Source: Chthonomonas calidirosea (GTDB taxonomy: Bacteria > Armatimonadota > Chthonomonadetes > Chthonomonadales > CAJBBX01). From it: 32,595 bases of DNA. The DNA lies in NCBI GenBank assembly GCA_020722705.1, contig DYKI01000036.1, forward strand, positions 1-32,595, in the 5' to 3' direction. Below, one piece after another: positions 1-9,400 of this stretch (positions within the stretch are counted from its first letter, which is position 1; each line of letters starts with the position of its first letter). A program made the translations under genes and the position numbers. Under the pieces are notes generated by a model. The model was not told the origin of the DNA and did not search any database. It saw nothing but the letters and a program-made list of their open reading frames with translations.

Positions 1-1
1 C

Positions 2-397
2 GGTATTTGGGCGGAAGGCGGCGATTTGTTGGTCAGCGGCACGGTGGATTCAGGCGCGGGCGCAGGTTGGCACTGGACAAGCGTTACGGAAACGTGGCTT
101 GGGGCAGGCGACTATGTGATAGGCGCGTTGTACGCCGACAGCACCAATCCGGATTTGGTGGCCCAGAATGCTTCGACGGTCACGATGGGAAGCGGGATCA
201 CCTACGGCGGGAACCGTTATTACTCTGGTTCAACGTTGACCCGACCGGATACTACAACGGGCTTTGCGGGGAACGCCTTCTTTGGTCCGAACTTCCAATA
301 CACGCCGGAGCCGGCCCTCCTCCAGCTCCCGTTCCTGATCGCGGCCGGCGGCGCCGGCCTCTGGTGGAGGAGCCGCAAACGTCGGGTGCACGACTGA
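2..397 (+). CDS. C-terminal part of an exported protein with PEP-CTERM-like sorting tail (5' truncated)
   Basis: The reading frame is open from the left edge, so the gene starts outside the window and only its last 131 codons are seen. The visible body is rich in Gly, Ser, Thr and aromatic residues, as in secreted beta-rich proteins, and gives no recognisable catalytic motif. The C-terminus has the three parts of a PEP-CTERM signal: a TPEP motif, a hydrophobic stretch (LLQLPFLIAAGGAGLWW) and a basic end (RSRKRR). In known systems such tails direct proteins to an exosortase-type transpeptidase that cleaves and anchors them at the envelope. A TTG codon at 26 is not a credible start because the frame continues upstream of it. 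The family of the main domain cannot be told from this fragment. Confidence 0.7.
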   Translation, partial: GIWAEGGDLLVSGTVDSGAGAGWHWTSVTETWLGAGDYVIGALYADSTNPDLVAQNASTVTMGSGITYGGNRYYSGSTLTRPDTTTGFAGNAFFGPNFQYTPEPALLQLPFLIAAGGAGLWWRSRKRRVHD

Positions 398-516
398 TCG
401 TCAACGCCCGTAGGGTGTTCTAGTCGGATACTGACAATCTGTCTGCGCAGAGGGCATCCTTGGCCCATGACGAAACCAGGGACCGCTCTCCCCATCTCCA
501 CGGCTCATCGAGGCAC

Positions 517-985
517 GCTCGACGTCTGGGTCCGCGCCCGCAACGCGTCGCATTGCGGGCGCGGATAGGCTTGCCGGCCGCCGACGGGGTTTCGAACAAT
601 GGGATCGTGAAGAGGCCGGGTGTGTCAAGGCCGACCGTGATCCTGTGGCGCGACCGCTTCAGCGCTAAGGGGCCGATCAGCCTGACGAATGATGCGCCGC
701 GCGGCCCCTCCTCGAAACGGCTGGACGCTGCGACGGTGGCCGCGCTTCGACCTGCACTTCGCACCCACCAGTTCATCCTGGGTCAACCTCATCGAGCGCT
801 GGATCGGCGAGATCACGCGCACAGGCGCATCCGCCGCGGCACATTCCACAACGTCCCCGTGTTGGCCGGGATCCTCGAGGTCAGCATCCAGGCCAACAAA
901 GACCCGAAGCCCATCATCCGGACCACGACGGCAGCGGCGATCATCGCAAAGATCGAGAGTTGTAAAGCGGTGGCGGAGACACTAC
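517..985 (+). pseudogene. Decayed IS630-family transposase (N- and C-terminal ends only)
   Basis: Two pieces of an IS630-type transposase are readable. About 541-680 encodes the helix-turn-helix end, with ALRARIGLPAADGVSNNG, GVSRPTVILWRDRF and a following DAPRGPSS that resembles the usual DAPRSGRP linker. About 746-820, in another frame, encodes FDLHFAPTSSSW and NLIERWIGEIT, the conserved end of the DDE domain. From about 820 the first frame resumes with RIRRGTFHNVPVL, QANKDPKPI and AAAIIAKIES. The catalytic core of roughly 150-200 residues between the HTH and the SSSWVNLIERW motif is missing, and at least two frame changes are needed to join the parts. The copy cannot be active. The frame carrying the HTH and the last segment runs without a stop into polA. 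Terminal inverted repeats were not identified, so the element borders are approximate. Confidence 0.75.
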
Positions 986-1089
986 GCCGGCGCACATGTC
1001 TCGAGAGCTGCCGTGGCGGGGGCGCCGCACACGAAGAAGGATATCCGGCCCGGGACGTTGAATCCGCCCCTGAGAGGCATATGCATCCC

Positions 1090-3849
1090 ATGGCAACGCG
1101 ACCGCGCTTGATCCTCATAGACGGCTACAGCCTGCTCTTTCGCGCCCACATGGCCTATGGCTCTGCCGATACGCTTCGGACGCGCGACGGCAGACCGACG
1201 GGCGCTGTCCATGGCTTCACCAGCATGCTCATCAGCATCTTGGAGAAAGAGAAGCCCGATGCTGTGTACGTGGCATGGGACGCGCCTGGACCGACCTTCC
1301 GCGACGAGCTTTTCGATTCGTATAAAGCCAATCGGCCGGAGACCGATCCTGATCTGAAGGCGCAGTTCGAAGTGGTCCGCCGTCTGGTGGACGCCTTCGA
1401 CGTGGCCTGTGCGGAGGTGCCAGGCTTCGAGGCTGACGATCTGATCGGCACGCTCGCGCGCGCCGGCGTGGACGAAGGCTACGACGTGCTCATCGTGACG
1501 GGTGATTCGGATCAGCTTCAACTGGTGAGCGATGCCGTATGTGTCCGTATGACCACGCGCGGTGTCAGCGAGAGTGTGGATTTCGACGCGGACAAGGTCC
1601 GGGACAAGTACGGCATCGGCCCGGAGCTCGTGGCGGACTTCAAGGCGCTGGTCGGCGACAAGTCCGACAATGTGCCGGGCGTGCCGGGAGTCGGAGCCGT
1701 GACTGCCGCACGGCTGCTGCGGGAGTACGGATCTCTGGAGGCGATTCTGGATGGCGCCGACGGTCTGCCCGAGCGCACGGCGACCGACCGGAAAGTCAAG
1801 GAGGCGCTCCGATCGGCTCAGGAGACGGCCAGGTTGGCGCGCTCCCTGACCACGATCCGCACCGACGTGCCTGTTGATCGTCCGATCCGGCGCTATGCGC
1901 CCACAAGCGCGACATGGGAAGCCGTTCGGCGTGTGTTCGCTGATCTCGAGTTTCGCGGTTTGGCCCAGCGCCTTCCGAAATCGGACGCCGCCCAACCGCC
2001 GGCAAAAGCCGTTGCCGAGCCCGCCGTCTCGGAGAATCCGCCGGTCGCTGAGGATGCCGAGTCCGTGGCCGCTGCCGAGTGCGTCGAGATCGCCAACGAC
2101 GAAGAGCTGGCCGTCGCCCTGCGCGCCGTGAAGGAGGCCGGCTGGGCTGCGATACGGCTCGACATGGCCGACGCCCCATCCGGGCCGAAACGGTGGCGGG
2201 GCGTTGCGTTTGCGACCGAGGGACCGCGCGCCTGCTACGTCCGCGTTGACACGGCGGGGATCGAGACCGGCATGCTGCCGGGCTCGGATGACAGCGGTGG
2301 ATACTCGGTGGAACCGACCGTTCTTTCTCCGCTGCTGCTCGATCCTGACGTGCGCAGGGTCGGCCACGATGTCAAGGGGCTGATGCATGTTCTGCGCCGA
2401 CACGGGATCACATCGCCCGAGTACGAGTTCGATACTATGGTGGCCGGCTATCTGCTCGACCCAGGGCACAGCGCATTGGGTCTGGATGATCTTGCCGCAA
2501 AGTACCTCGGCGACGATGGGCGGGCCGCCCTGAACCAGCACGCGATGGCGGAGTGCCGGGCTGCCGATCGGATCGGCAGGCTCCGGTCGGTCCTTCGGCG
2601 GCGGCTCGAGCGGGACGGACTGCTGGACGTGATGCAGAAGATCGAGATGCCCCTCGTGTCGGTACTGGCATCGGTCGAGGCACAGGGCATCGTCGTGGAT
2701 CGTGGTCGGCTGTCGGCGCTGTCGGCGGAGATGTCGGCGCGGATAGGGGAACTGACCGAGGCGATCCATACGATGGCCGGAGAGAAGTTTGCGATCGGCT
2801 CGACGCAGCAGTTGCAGCGCATCCTGTTCGAGAAGCTCCAACTGCCGGCCGGCAAGCGCATCAAGACCGGACTCTCCACGGCGGCCGCGCACCTCGAGAC
2901 GCTTGCACAGGAGCATGAGATCGCCCGCCTGATCCTCGAATACCGAGAGGTGACCAAGCTCAAGAGCACCTACGTTGACGCGCTGCCAAAGCTGATTGAT
3001 CCTCGGACGGGCCGGGTCCACACCACGCTGCACCAAACGGTGACGACGACCGGAAGGCTGGCGTCCAGCGATCCCAATCTGCAGAACATACCCGTTCGGT
3101 CCGAGGCGGGCCGGATCGTGCGCCGCGCGTTCGTTGCACCGGCCGGCATGACACTGGTGTCGTGCGACTACTCACAGATCGAGCTGCGAGTGTTTGCCCA
3201 CTTCACCAGGGACCCCGAGCTCAGACGCGCATTCGAAGCGGACGAGGATATCCACTCGGCAACGGCCCTTCGGCTGTTCGGTGTCGGACCTGACGAAATG
3301 ACCCCGGAGATGCGCAGGCGGGCCAAGACGGTGAACTTCGCCGTCATCTACGGTCAGAGCGACTTCGGCCTGTCGCAAACGCTGGGGATTCCTCTTCCCG
3401 AGGCCCGTGAGTTCATTGACCGCTATTTTCGGCAGTTTCCGGGCGTCAAGGCATGGACGCGCGAGGTCCTCGACGAAGCCCGACGCAAGGGTTACGTAGA
3501 AACGCTGTTCGGGCGGCGACGGTATCTGCCCGAGTTGACAAGCGCCAACAGGAACGTCCGCCTTGGGGCCGAGCGAGCGGCAGTCAACATGCCGATTCAG
3601 GGCACGGCTGCCGACCTGATGAAGCTGGCGATGATCGCCGTTGCCCATGACATCCGCGATGGAAATCGGCCATGGAATCTGCTGCTGCAAGTCCATGATG
3701 AGCTTCTCCTGGAAGCCCCTGCCGATCAGGCCGTGGCCGCAGCCTCCCGCGTCCGACGCTTGATGGAAGAAGCCTGCTCGCTGGAAGTGCCCCTGAGGGT
3801 GGATGCCAAGATCGGGCCGAACTGGGCGGATATGAATCCCGTAAGATGA
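1090..3849 (+). CDS. polA: DNA polymerase I (family A)
   Basis: This 919-aa protein fills gaps in lagging-strand synthesis and excision repair. Residues 1-290 form the 5'-3' exonuclease, with LILIDGYSLLFRAH at the start, ADDLIGTLA, VTGDSDQLQLVS and the helix-hairpin-helix VGDKSDNVPGVPGVG. Residues of about 340-560 correspond to the 3'-5' exonuclease domain, but the usual DxE is replaced (IRLDMAD) and the second metal site is GHDVKGLM rather than the NxKYD type, so proofreading is probably lost. The polymerase domain is intact: motif A CDYSQIELR (D693), motif B RRRAKTVNFAVIYG (K746, Y754) and motif C QVHDELLLE (D870, E871). The frame is open back to 460, but that upstream part is transposase debris. 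ATG 1090 gives the normal family N-terminus. An in-frame ATG at 1081 is an alternative; the only SD-like sequence, GAGAGG at 1072-1077, sits 3 nt from 1081 and 12 nt from 1090. Confidence 0.96.
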   Translation: MATRPRLILIDGYSLLFRAHMAYGSADTLRTRDGRPTGAVHGFTSMLISILEKEKPDAVYVAWDAPGPTFRDELFDSYKANRPETDPDLKAQFEVVRRLVDAFDVACAEVPGFEADDLIGTLARAGVDEGYDVLIVTGDSDQLQLVSDAVCVRMTTRGVSESVDFDADKVRDKYGIGPELVADFKALVGDKSDNVPGVPGVGAVTAARLLREYGSLEAILDGADGLPERTATDRKVKEALRSAQETARLARSLTTIRTDVPVDRPIRRYAPTSATWEAVRRVFADLEFRGLAQRLPKSDAAQPPAKAVAEPAVSENPPVAEDAESVAAAECVEIANDEELAVALRAVKEAGWAAIRLDMADAPSGPKRWRGVAFATEGPRACYVRVDTAGIETGMLPGSDDSGGYSVEPTVLSPLLLDPDVRRVGHDVKGLMHVLRRHGITSPEYEFDTMVAGYLLDPGHSALGLDDLAAKYLGDDGRAALNQHAMAECRAADRIGRLRSVLRRRLERDGLLDVMQKIEMPLVSVLASVEAQGIVVDRGRLSALSAEMSARIGELTEAIHTMAGEKFAIGSTQQLQRILFEKLQLPAGKRIKTGLSTAAAHLETLAQEHEIARLILEYREVTKLKSTYVDALPKLIDPRTGRVHTTLHQTVTTTGRLASSDPNLQNIPVRSEAGRIVRRAFVAPAGMTLVSCDYSQIELRVFAHFTRDPELRRAFEADEDIHSATALRLFGVGPDEMTPEMRRRAKTVNFAVIYGQSDFGLSQTLGIPLPEAREFIDRYFRQFPGVKAWTREVLDEARRKGYVETLFGRRRYLPELTSANRNVRLGAERAAVNMPIQGTAADLMKLAMIAVAHDIRDGNRPWNLLLQVHDELLLEAPADQAVAAASRVRRLMEEACSLEVPLRVDAKIGPNWADMNPVR

Positions 3850-3869
3850 AGGTCAGCCATTGGGCCGAG

Positions 3870-3886
3870 GGAGCATTGCCTGCTCC
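3870..3886 (+). terminator. Small hairpin after polA, weak terminator candidate
   Basis: GGAGCA, a 5-nt loop (TTGCC) and TGCTCC form a perfect 6-bp stem 21 nt after the polA stop. No T-tract follows, so intrinsic termination is doubtful. It may instead be a 3'-end stabilising hairpin or chance. Confidence 0.25.
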
Positions 3887-3928
3887 TGTGCGACCCCAAT
3901 CCGCAACTTAAGGATTTGATAAGAAGGA

Positions 3929-3957
3929 TTCTTCGCCGCGAGCGTCTAAACTATAAT
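3929..3957 (+). promoter_or_regulatory. Sigma70-type promoter for rpsA
   Basis: A perfect TATAAT at 3952-3957 lies 17 nt after TTCTTC at 3929-3934, a moderate -35 match. Transcription would begin near 3964 and leave a leader of about 120 nt before rpsA. The surrounding 3900-3957 segment is clearly more AT-rich than the flanking coding DNA, which supports a promoter. Nothing else is recognisable in the 237-nt gap between polA and rpsA apart from the small hairpin at 3870. Confidence 0.5.
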
Positions 3958-4086
3958 CCCGGCGGTACGCTATCGGGCGGGTTCGTTAGCGGGCGCATGG
4001 AGTGATCGGGTATTCAGAGGACCCGCCATGACTGTGATGAGGCGTGTCGGTTCGGATGGCGACACGTCACGAGAGGAGATGTGGAC

Positions 4087-5625
4087 ATGTCTGAGGAGAA
4101 TCTGCACGGACGTCGTGAGGAAACGTCGGACGTGACGTTGGAGGAAGTTGCCGAGCCCGCTGTCGAGACGGATGTGGCGGAGATTGCGGTCCAGGAGAGT
4201 GCGGCAGCCGTTGGGCCGGAGGTGGCTGACGCTGGGACCACGGAGCCCTCGGTGATCGTGGCTGACAACGTCGGCACCACTGACGTCGCGGCGACAACTG
4301 CGGGTCCGGCAGTCGAGTCGCCCGAGTCGGTCATCGAGGCCGAGACGGCAGCCGGTGCGGTCCCGACCGTCACACCCGAAGTGTCTATCGCGAAACCAAC
4401 CCTGCCGTCGCCCGGGGCAACCGAGCCTCAGCCTCCGGTCGAAGCCGAGATCGGCCCCGTTCAGACCGCTCAGGAGTATGAGAGCAGCTTCCCGAATCTG
4501 GCGGAGGGCGAGGTCGTCAAGGGGGTGGTGGTCCACATTGACCGCGAAGGCGTTCTCGTGGATGTCGGCGCCAAATCCGAAGGCATCATCCGACTGAACG
4601 AACTCTCCAAAGATATGTCGGCCCAGGCCGAGGACCTCGTGTCCGTTGGTGAGCAGATTGACGTTTACGTGATGGAGGCCGAAAGCGCCGACGGTCGCTT
4701 GATCCTGAGCAAGAAACGCGCCGACTTTGAGAAAGCCTGGGAGCGCGTGATCGAAGCCAAGGAGACCGGCAAGATCATCAACGCCATGGTGACGGACCGC
4801 GTCAAAGGCGGCCTCGTCGTGGACCTGGGTATCCGCGGTTTCGTGCCTGCGTCCCATGTCGGCAATGGATCGCTCAAGACGAACCTTGATCGCTACGTCG
4901 GCCAATCCATCCCGCTTAAGGTCCTCGAGGTCGACAAAGAACGGCGCAAAGTGGTTCTCTCCAACAAGCAGGCCCAGGAGGAGGAGCGTCAGCACAAGAA
5001 GCAGGATACGGTCGCGAGCCTGCAGGTCGGGCAGATACGCACCGGCACCGTGCGGCGGCTGACCAACTACGGCGCCTTCGTGGACCTCGGCGGGATTGAC
5101 GGACTCCTGCACATCTCGGAGATGGCATGGACGCGCATCAACCATCCGCAGGAGGTCCTCAAAGAGGGTCAGGAAATCCAGGTCGTGATCCTCAAAATGG
5201 ATCTGACGCAGGGGCGCGTCAGTTTGGGCCGACGCCAGATACTGCCGGATCCGTGGCGCGAGATCGAACATATGTACCGCATCGGCGACACGATCCACGG
5301 ACAGGTCACGCGGATCGTCCCGTTTGGGGCATTCGTGCAGGTCGAGGGCGGCATTGAGGGGATCATCCCGAACTCGGAGATGAGCTCGCGGCGCGGCGTC
5401 AAGGCCAGCGATTTGATCAGGCAGGGCATGGATGTCGAAGTCAAGATCATTGACCTGAGGCCGGACGAGCGCAAGATGACCCTGTCGTTGCGACAGGCAC
5501 GGCAAGAGGAAGAGGTTCGTCGGGAGCGTCGAACTGTGGACGACTACCATGCCCGCCAGGCGCGCGACGAGCCTCGGTTCACAATCGGGGACGCCGTTCG
5601 AGCCAAGGAGGACGCGGAGTCCTGA
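4087..5625 (+). CDS. rpsA: 30S ribosomal protein S1, four S1 domains, long acidic N-terminal extension
   Basis: The 512-aa product carries four S1 (OB-fold) RNA-binding domains, which help the 30S subunit capture mRNA. They start near residues 140 (EGEVVKGVVVHIDREG), 228 (GKIINAMVTDRVKGGLVVDLG without its last residues in some relatives), 315 (TGTVRRLTNYGAFVDLGG) and 400 (GQVTRIVPFGAFVQVEGG). Domains three and four have the strongest S1 signatures, with GLLHISEM and GIIPNSEM. A four-domain layout is usual outside Proteobacteria, where six domains are normal. Residues 1-135 are a low-complexity Ala/Val/Thr/Glu-rich acidic segment with no S1 character, which is unusual. AGGAG at 4074-4078 is 8 nt from ATG 4087 but only 2 nt from the in-frame GTG at 4081, so 4087 is preferred. 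The gene lies between polA and coaE. Confidence 0.92.
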   Translation: MSEENLHGRREETSDVTLEEVAEPAVETDVAEIAVQESAAAVGPEVADAGTTEPSVIVADNVGTTDVAATTAGPAVESPESVIEAETAAGAVPTVTPEVSIAKPTLPSPGATEPQPPVEAEIGPVQTAQEYESSFPNLAEGEVVKGVVVHIDREGVLVDVGAKSEGIIRLNELSKDMSAQAEDLVSVGEQIDVYVMEAESADGRLILSKKRADFEKAWERVIEAKETGKIINAMVTDRVKGGLVVDLGIRGFVPASHVGNGSLKTNLDRYVGQSIPLKVLEVDKERRKVVLSNKQAQEEERQHKKQDTVASLQVGQIRTGTVRRLTNYGAFVDLGGIDGLLHISEMAWTRINHPQEVLKEGQEIQVVILKMDLTQGRVSLGRRQILPDPWREIEHMYRIGDTIHGQVTRIVPFGAFVQVEGGIEGIIPNSEMSSRRGVKASDLIRQGMDVEVKIIDLRPDERKMTLSLRQARQEEEVRRERRTVDDYHARQARDEPRFTIGDAVRAKEDAES

Positions 5626-5653
5626 GGCATGGCATGGAGCGGGTGATCCCCGC

Positions 5654-6250
5654 ATGCGGCTCATAGGATTGACGGGAGGCGTTGCGACCGGCAAGTCTCT
5701 GGTCGCGCAGCTCTTTGCCATCCGGGGCGCAGCGGTGCTCAGCGCCGACGCCGTGGCCCGTGATCTGACATCGCCCGGCGCCCCGCTCGTCGGTCGGATT
5801 GCGGATGTTTTCGGCCCCAGCGTCGCCCGTGATGGGACGCTGGATCGCTCAGCGCTGGGATCCCTCGTCTTCGGCGACCCCGAGGCTCGGCGCAAGCTTG
5901 AGGCGATCGTGCATCCGCCCGTGTTGGCGGCGCTGCATGATGCCATTGGGGCGCTGCGAAACCGAAAGCCGCAGCCGGAGGTTGTGGTTGTAGAAGTGCC
6001 GTTGCTCTACGAAGTCGGGATCGAGGGGTGGTTCGACGAAGTCATCGTTGTCACTGCGCCCGAATCCGACCAGATCAAGCGGATGCGCGAACGAGACGGC
6101 CTGGATGAGGCATCGGCGCGTGCGAGGATCGCGGCACAGATGCCGCTTGCCGCGAAGGCCGCTCGCGCCGACCATGTCATCTCAAACGAAGGCACGGTTG
6201 AGGATGTTGAGCGGCAAGTGGACGCCATGATGGAGAAACGTTGCGCGTGA
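5654..6250 (+). CDS. coaE: Dephospho-CoA kinase
   Basis: This 198-aa protein catalyses the last step of coenzyme A synthesis, phosphorylation of the ribose 3'-OH of dephospho-CoA by ATP, in the cytoplasm. The N-terminus has the P-loop GGVATGKS at residues 8-15, followed by the substrate-side motif SADAVARDL. Further family signatures are VVEVPLLYE, VIVVTAPESDQIKRMRERDG and the C-terminal DHVISNEGT. Length is normal for CoaE (about 200 aa). The start is 28 nt after the rpsA stop, suggesting co-transcription with rpsA. The ribosome-binding site is weak (GGAG at 5636-5639, 14 nt away). Residues before ATG 5654 in the open frame overlap rpsA and are not family-like. Confidence 0.95.
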   Translation: MRLIGLTGGVATGKSLVAQLFAIRGAAVLSADAVARDLTSPGAPLVGRIADVFGPSVARDGTLDRSALGSLVFGDPEARRKLEAIVHPPVLAALHDAIGALRNRKPQPEVVVVEVPLLYEVGIEGWFDEVIVVTAPESDQIKRMRERDGLDEASARARIAAQMPLAAKAARADHVISNEGTVEDVERQVDAMMEKRCA

Positions 6251-6313
6251 GGTCGGCATCATGCGCTCGGAGCGCCGGCTTCAGTCATGGTGCAGCGAGC
6301 GCAAAATCCGTTG

Positions 6314-6342
6314 TTGCACACGAAAGGTGCTTGTGCTATAAT
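6314..6342 (+). promoter_or_regulatory. Strong extended -10 promoter for the envelope-protein locus
   Basis: TTGCAC at 6314-6319 and TATAAT at 6337-6342 are separated by 17 nt, and TGC immediately before TATAAT gives an extended -10 element. This is the best sigma70-type promoter in the window. A start near 6349 would give a leader of about 100 nt before the TTG start at 6449. It is well placed to drive the whole gene series up to 30121, because no comparable promoter was seen in the short gaps further down. Confidence 0.7.
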
Positions 6343-6387
6343 CCGCTCGGCAGGGCATGGCGCTGCTCGGATTACGTTCGGTTCGCC

Positions 6388-6404
6388 CAGGCCTTAGAGG
6401 CCTG
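6388..6404 (+). promoter_or_regulatory. Perfect leader hairpin in the 5' untranslated region
   Basis: CAGGCCT, a 3-nt loop (TAG) and AGGCCTG form a 7-bp stem midway between the promoter and the ribosome-binding site (AGGAGG at 6432-6437). It could influence translation or mRNA stability. No known riboswitch consensus was recognised around it. Confidence 0.35.
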
Positions 6405-6448
6405 CCGCGACGGTGAGCGTGCTCTCTAGCTAGGAGGTAAGACCCGTC

Positions 6449-9400
6449 TTGAAAAGAGTGAGACTAACCCACCTCTGCTCCATCACACTGGTCTCCCTAC
6501 TGCTCGCCACAACCTGCACATACGGTGTCTCCGCGCAGGTGAATGGGTTTTCGAGCGGTCCGCGACCTCCTCGGGGCAAGCCGTTCGTTGGCGTCAACGC
6601 TCCCATGCCGCGCGAGGTCACTGCGAAGCCTGTCAAGCACACACGCGCGGAGACCACTAAAGCCACCGTTGATGTGACACCCAACACGCCTCTCGTCGCG
6701 GATGCCGCTCCCTTCTGGACCCAGGACGAGCACAGCGTCTACTTCCATTCCAATCGAAGCAATCTGGAAGGCTCGACGGCAGGCACGTTGTTCCATATCT
6801 ACCGTATGACGCCGACCGGATCGAGCGTGACGGCCATAACGGGCCCCCTCTCTCCAGACGGACTGGGTGAAGCCGCCAGCCAGACCGAACCCGCTGCCAA
6901 TGCCGCAGGGAACAAGCTCGTCTGCGTTGAGACGACCGCCGCCGGCGGAGTGGACCTGATCGAGCTCGATCTGGGTACGCGCACCGTCAAGTCGCTCGTG
7001 AAGAACAACGCCGACGGCTTCAACTTCGTCGCCCTGAGCGGGCCGGAGTACGGCGTATGGGCCGGCACCAACATCGCCGTTCTGTTCGCTGGGCGCACAA
7101 GCGGCTCCGCATCATTCAAACTCTACGCTGTGGACACGCAGAGCGGAAGGGTTCAGCAAATAACGACCGGGCCATCCGACGATCGCAACCCGAGTGTCAG
7201 CCCCGCCGTGGGTGCGTCGCAGGGGAACGTAGTGATCGCCTTTGACAGCAACAGGGCTAACGGTCTGGGAACCGCGACCAAGGCGACACGCGATATCTGG
7301 GTGATTCCGGCCGACCGGCCTGGCACCGAGGCGGTGCAGATCACCGACTTCGGCGTTGGCGGCACACGGTCGTCGAACATCATGCCGTCGTGGAGCACAA
7401 ACAAGCTCGATACCAGCGGCTTCGTCAACGGCCGGCAGCTTCTGGCGTTCTCCTCGACCAGGATGGACACCGCCAACGATGGGAACGCTGATGCAGTCAG
7501 CGGGAACGGCAGTCACGATATCTATTGGCTCAAGGTGACCATACAGGCCGACCCTGTTGGCGGATACGCGACGGTGTCCACGCCGGAGAGCGTTGCCAAC
7601 CCGGCGTTCAAGCTGCCCACCGGTGATCCTGGTCACGTCTACGATGATCTTGGGCCTGTATGGCCGCAGTTCATCGGTACCTACCGGGTTCTGTTCCAGT
7701 CAAATCGCACCGCGTTCGATCCGGTGAACCAAGTGTCGCAGCCGGCCGGCCCGACCGCCGCGACTCCGACGGACGTATTCTCGTCGGCTCTGCTGGACCT
7801 GAACGCCCCAACGCTGGTCCGCTTCGACGAGACCTCGGGTGAGGTCGTCAATGTTGAGCCGCGTCTGGCCGCGCCCGGCAGTGCGGTTCGGTTCACCGTG
7901 AAGGTGGTGGACCTGGAGACAGGCGTTCGGGACGTCTGGCTGCAGATCAAGAACCCCAACGGGAAGTACCAGGGTGCCGACGGCGTTGAGCACAAGGTAT
8001 ATGTCGGAGCCGACCTGAACCTTGACGGGACCAATATCGCTCTGAATGTTCCGGTCGAGTACGAGCAGCAGCGCATCTTCATCGGCTCGGATCCGTCCGA
8101 CCCTCGCGCGAATACGTACGCGAATCCCCCGTATGTTGCCAGCCGGGACGACTTCTGGGCATTCACCGGCGAAAACCATCCTCCCGATGAGTCATGGCTC
8201 AAGCTCGACTTCGTTTCGCGAGACCCGGTCACAGGCGTCAACACGTACACGGCGACATGGACGACCCACATCGTCCCGAGTGACTACCACATTGACGTGA
8301 TCGTCTACGACAATGCGGTTGATCCGTTCACCGGCGACAAGATCAACTGGAAGATATACGATAACGTATGGGGGTTCTCCACACAGCCCTTCCAAGCGGG
8401 GCGCGGCATCCTCTTCGTCAGCGACTATGCTGCAGGCCAGAAGTTCTTCAGTTCGCGGTTTGGCGACGCTGCGCTGGTGAACGTGCGCCATACGTTCTGG
8501 GGCACCGAGAGCTGGATGACCGACCTCGATGTCAATCTGTTGCCGCGCAGTTACCAGAACAACACGACGATAGGCAGTCTGGTCAACGTGCTGAATGCTC
8601 TCGGGGTGAAGTCGTATGGCGCGTTCGATCCGCGCGATCCGTTCACCGCACGCGGGGCTGACTCGAGCCTGTACGACGGGACAGTTGTGGACGGCGTGGA
8701 TGTTCCGATGACTCAGCAGTACGACATCTGGCGAACTCTATGCCGCGGTCCCGTGCCCGACGCAGTTCTCGCGCAGTACCTGCCGCATACGGCGCAGCAG
8801 CCCGCCGATGTGATCAACAACGAGACCACGCCGCGGGTCGTTACGGTGGCGCCTCGATGCGTCATCTGGCATGCTCCCTATACGGGCAACGTGTTTGCCG
8901 GTCCCGGCACACTGACCGACCTGGCCACGCAGACCCAACTGACGGCGTTCACGAATGCCGGAGGACGCCTGCTCGTCAACGGTCAGGACATCGCGTGGGC
9001 GCTGACGCTCGATGGTGCGGCGGCCAACAGTTTCCTGACCAACGTGTTGAAGGCTCAGTTCTCTCGCGACGATGCGGGCGGCACCTACTCCCGGATCGGT
9101 GGGGGAGGCTTCGCCATCTTCTTCGGGATCTCTGGTGCGTATGCGCTGACAGGCGCAGGTCCTTACAACCCGATTTCACACGACCCGTGGGTGAACATCC
9201 CCGGCACGTTCCTTACGGCGCAGCACATCTATCCTGGTCCGCCGGAGCCGCCGGGAGACTTCCATCCGATTTCGGCTGCAACCAACTACGTGGCCGCAGG
9301 GAACGACATTGCCAACCCCCGTGCGCTGGCTTGTCCTGGGAACCTCTACCCGGATGTGGTGAACTCGCTGAGCGGCGCTGTTCCCGCACTGACCTATGGC

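Noticed and set aside
982-3036. Long minus-strand open frame of 684 codons opposite polA
   Set aside because: It is a GC-rich antisense shadow: Arg/His/Gln-rich composition, no recognisable domain, and polA on the other strand is certain. The long minus frames at 9677-11461, 12568-14070 and 14191-15885 are rejected for the same reason.
3916-3957. TTGATA at 3916-3921 as the -35 box of the rpsA promoter
   Set aside because: It is 30 nt from TATAAT, too far for sigma70; TTCTTC at 3929 has the correct 17-nt spacing.
6349-6448. Riboswitch (for example cyclic di-GMP type) in the leader of the surface locus
   Set aside because: Only one short hairpin is visible and no conserved core of a known class could be matched.
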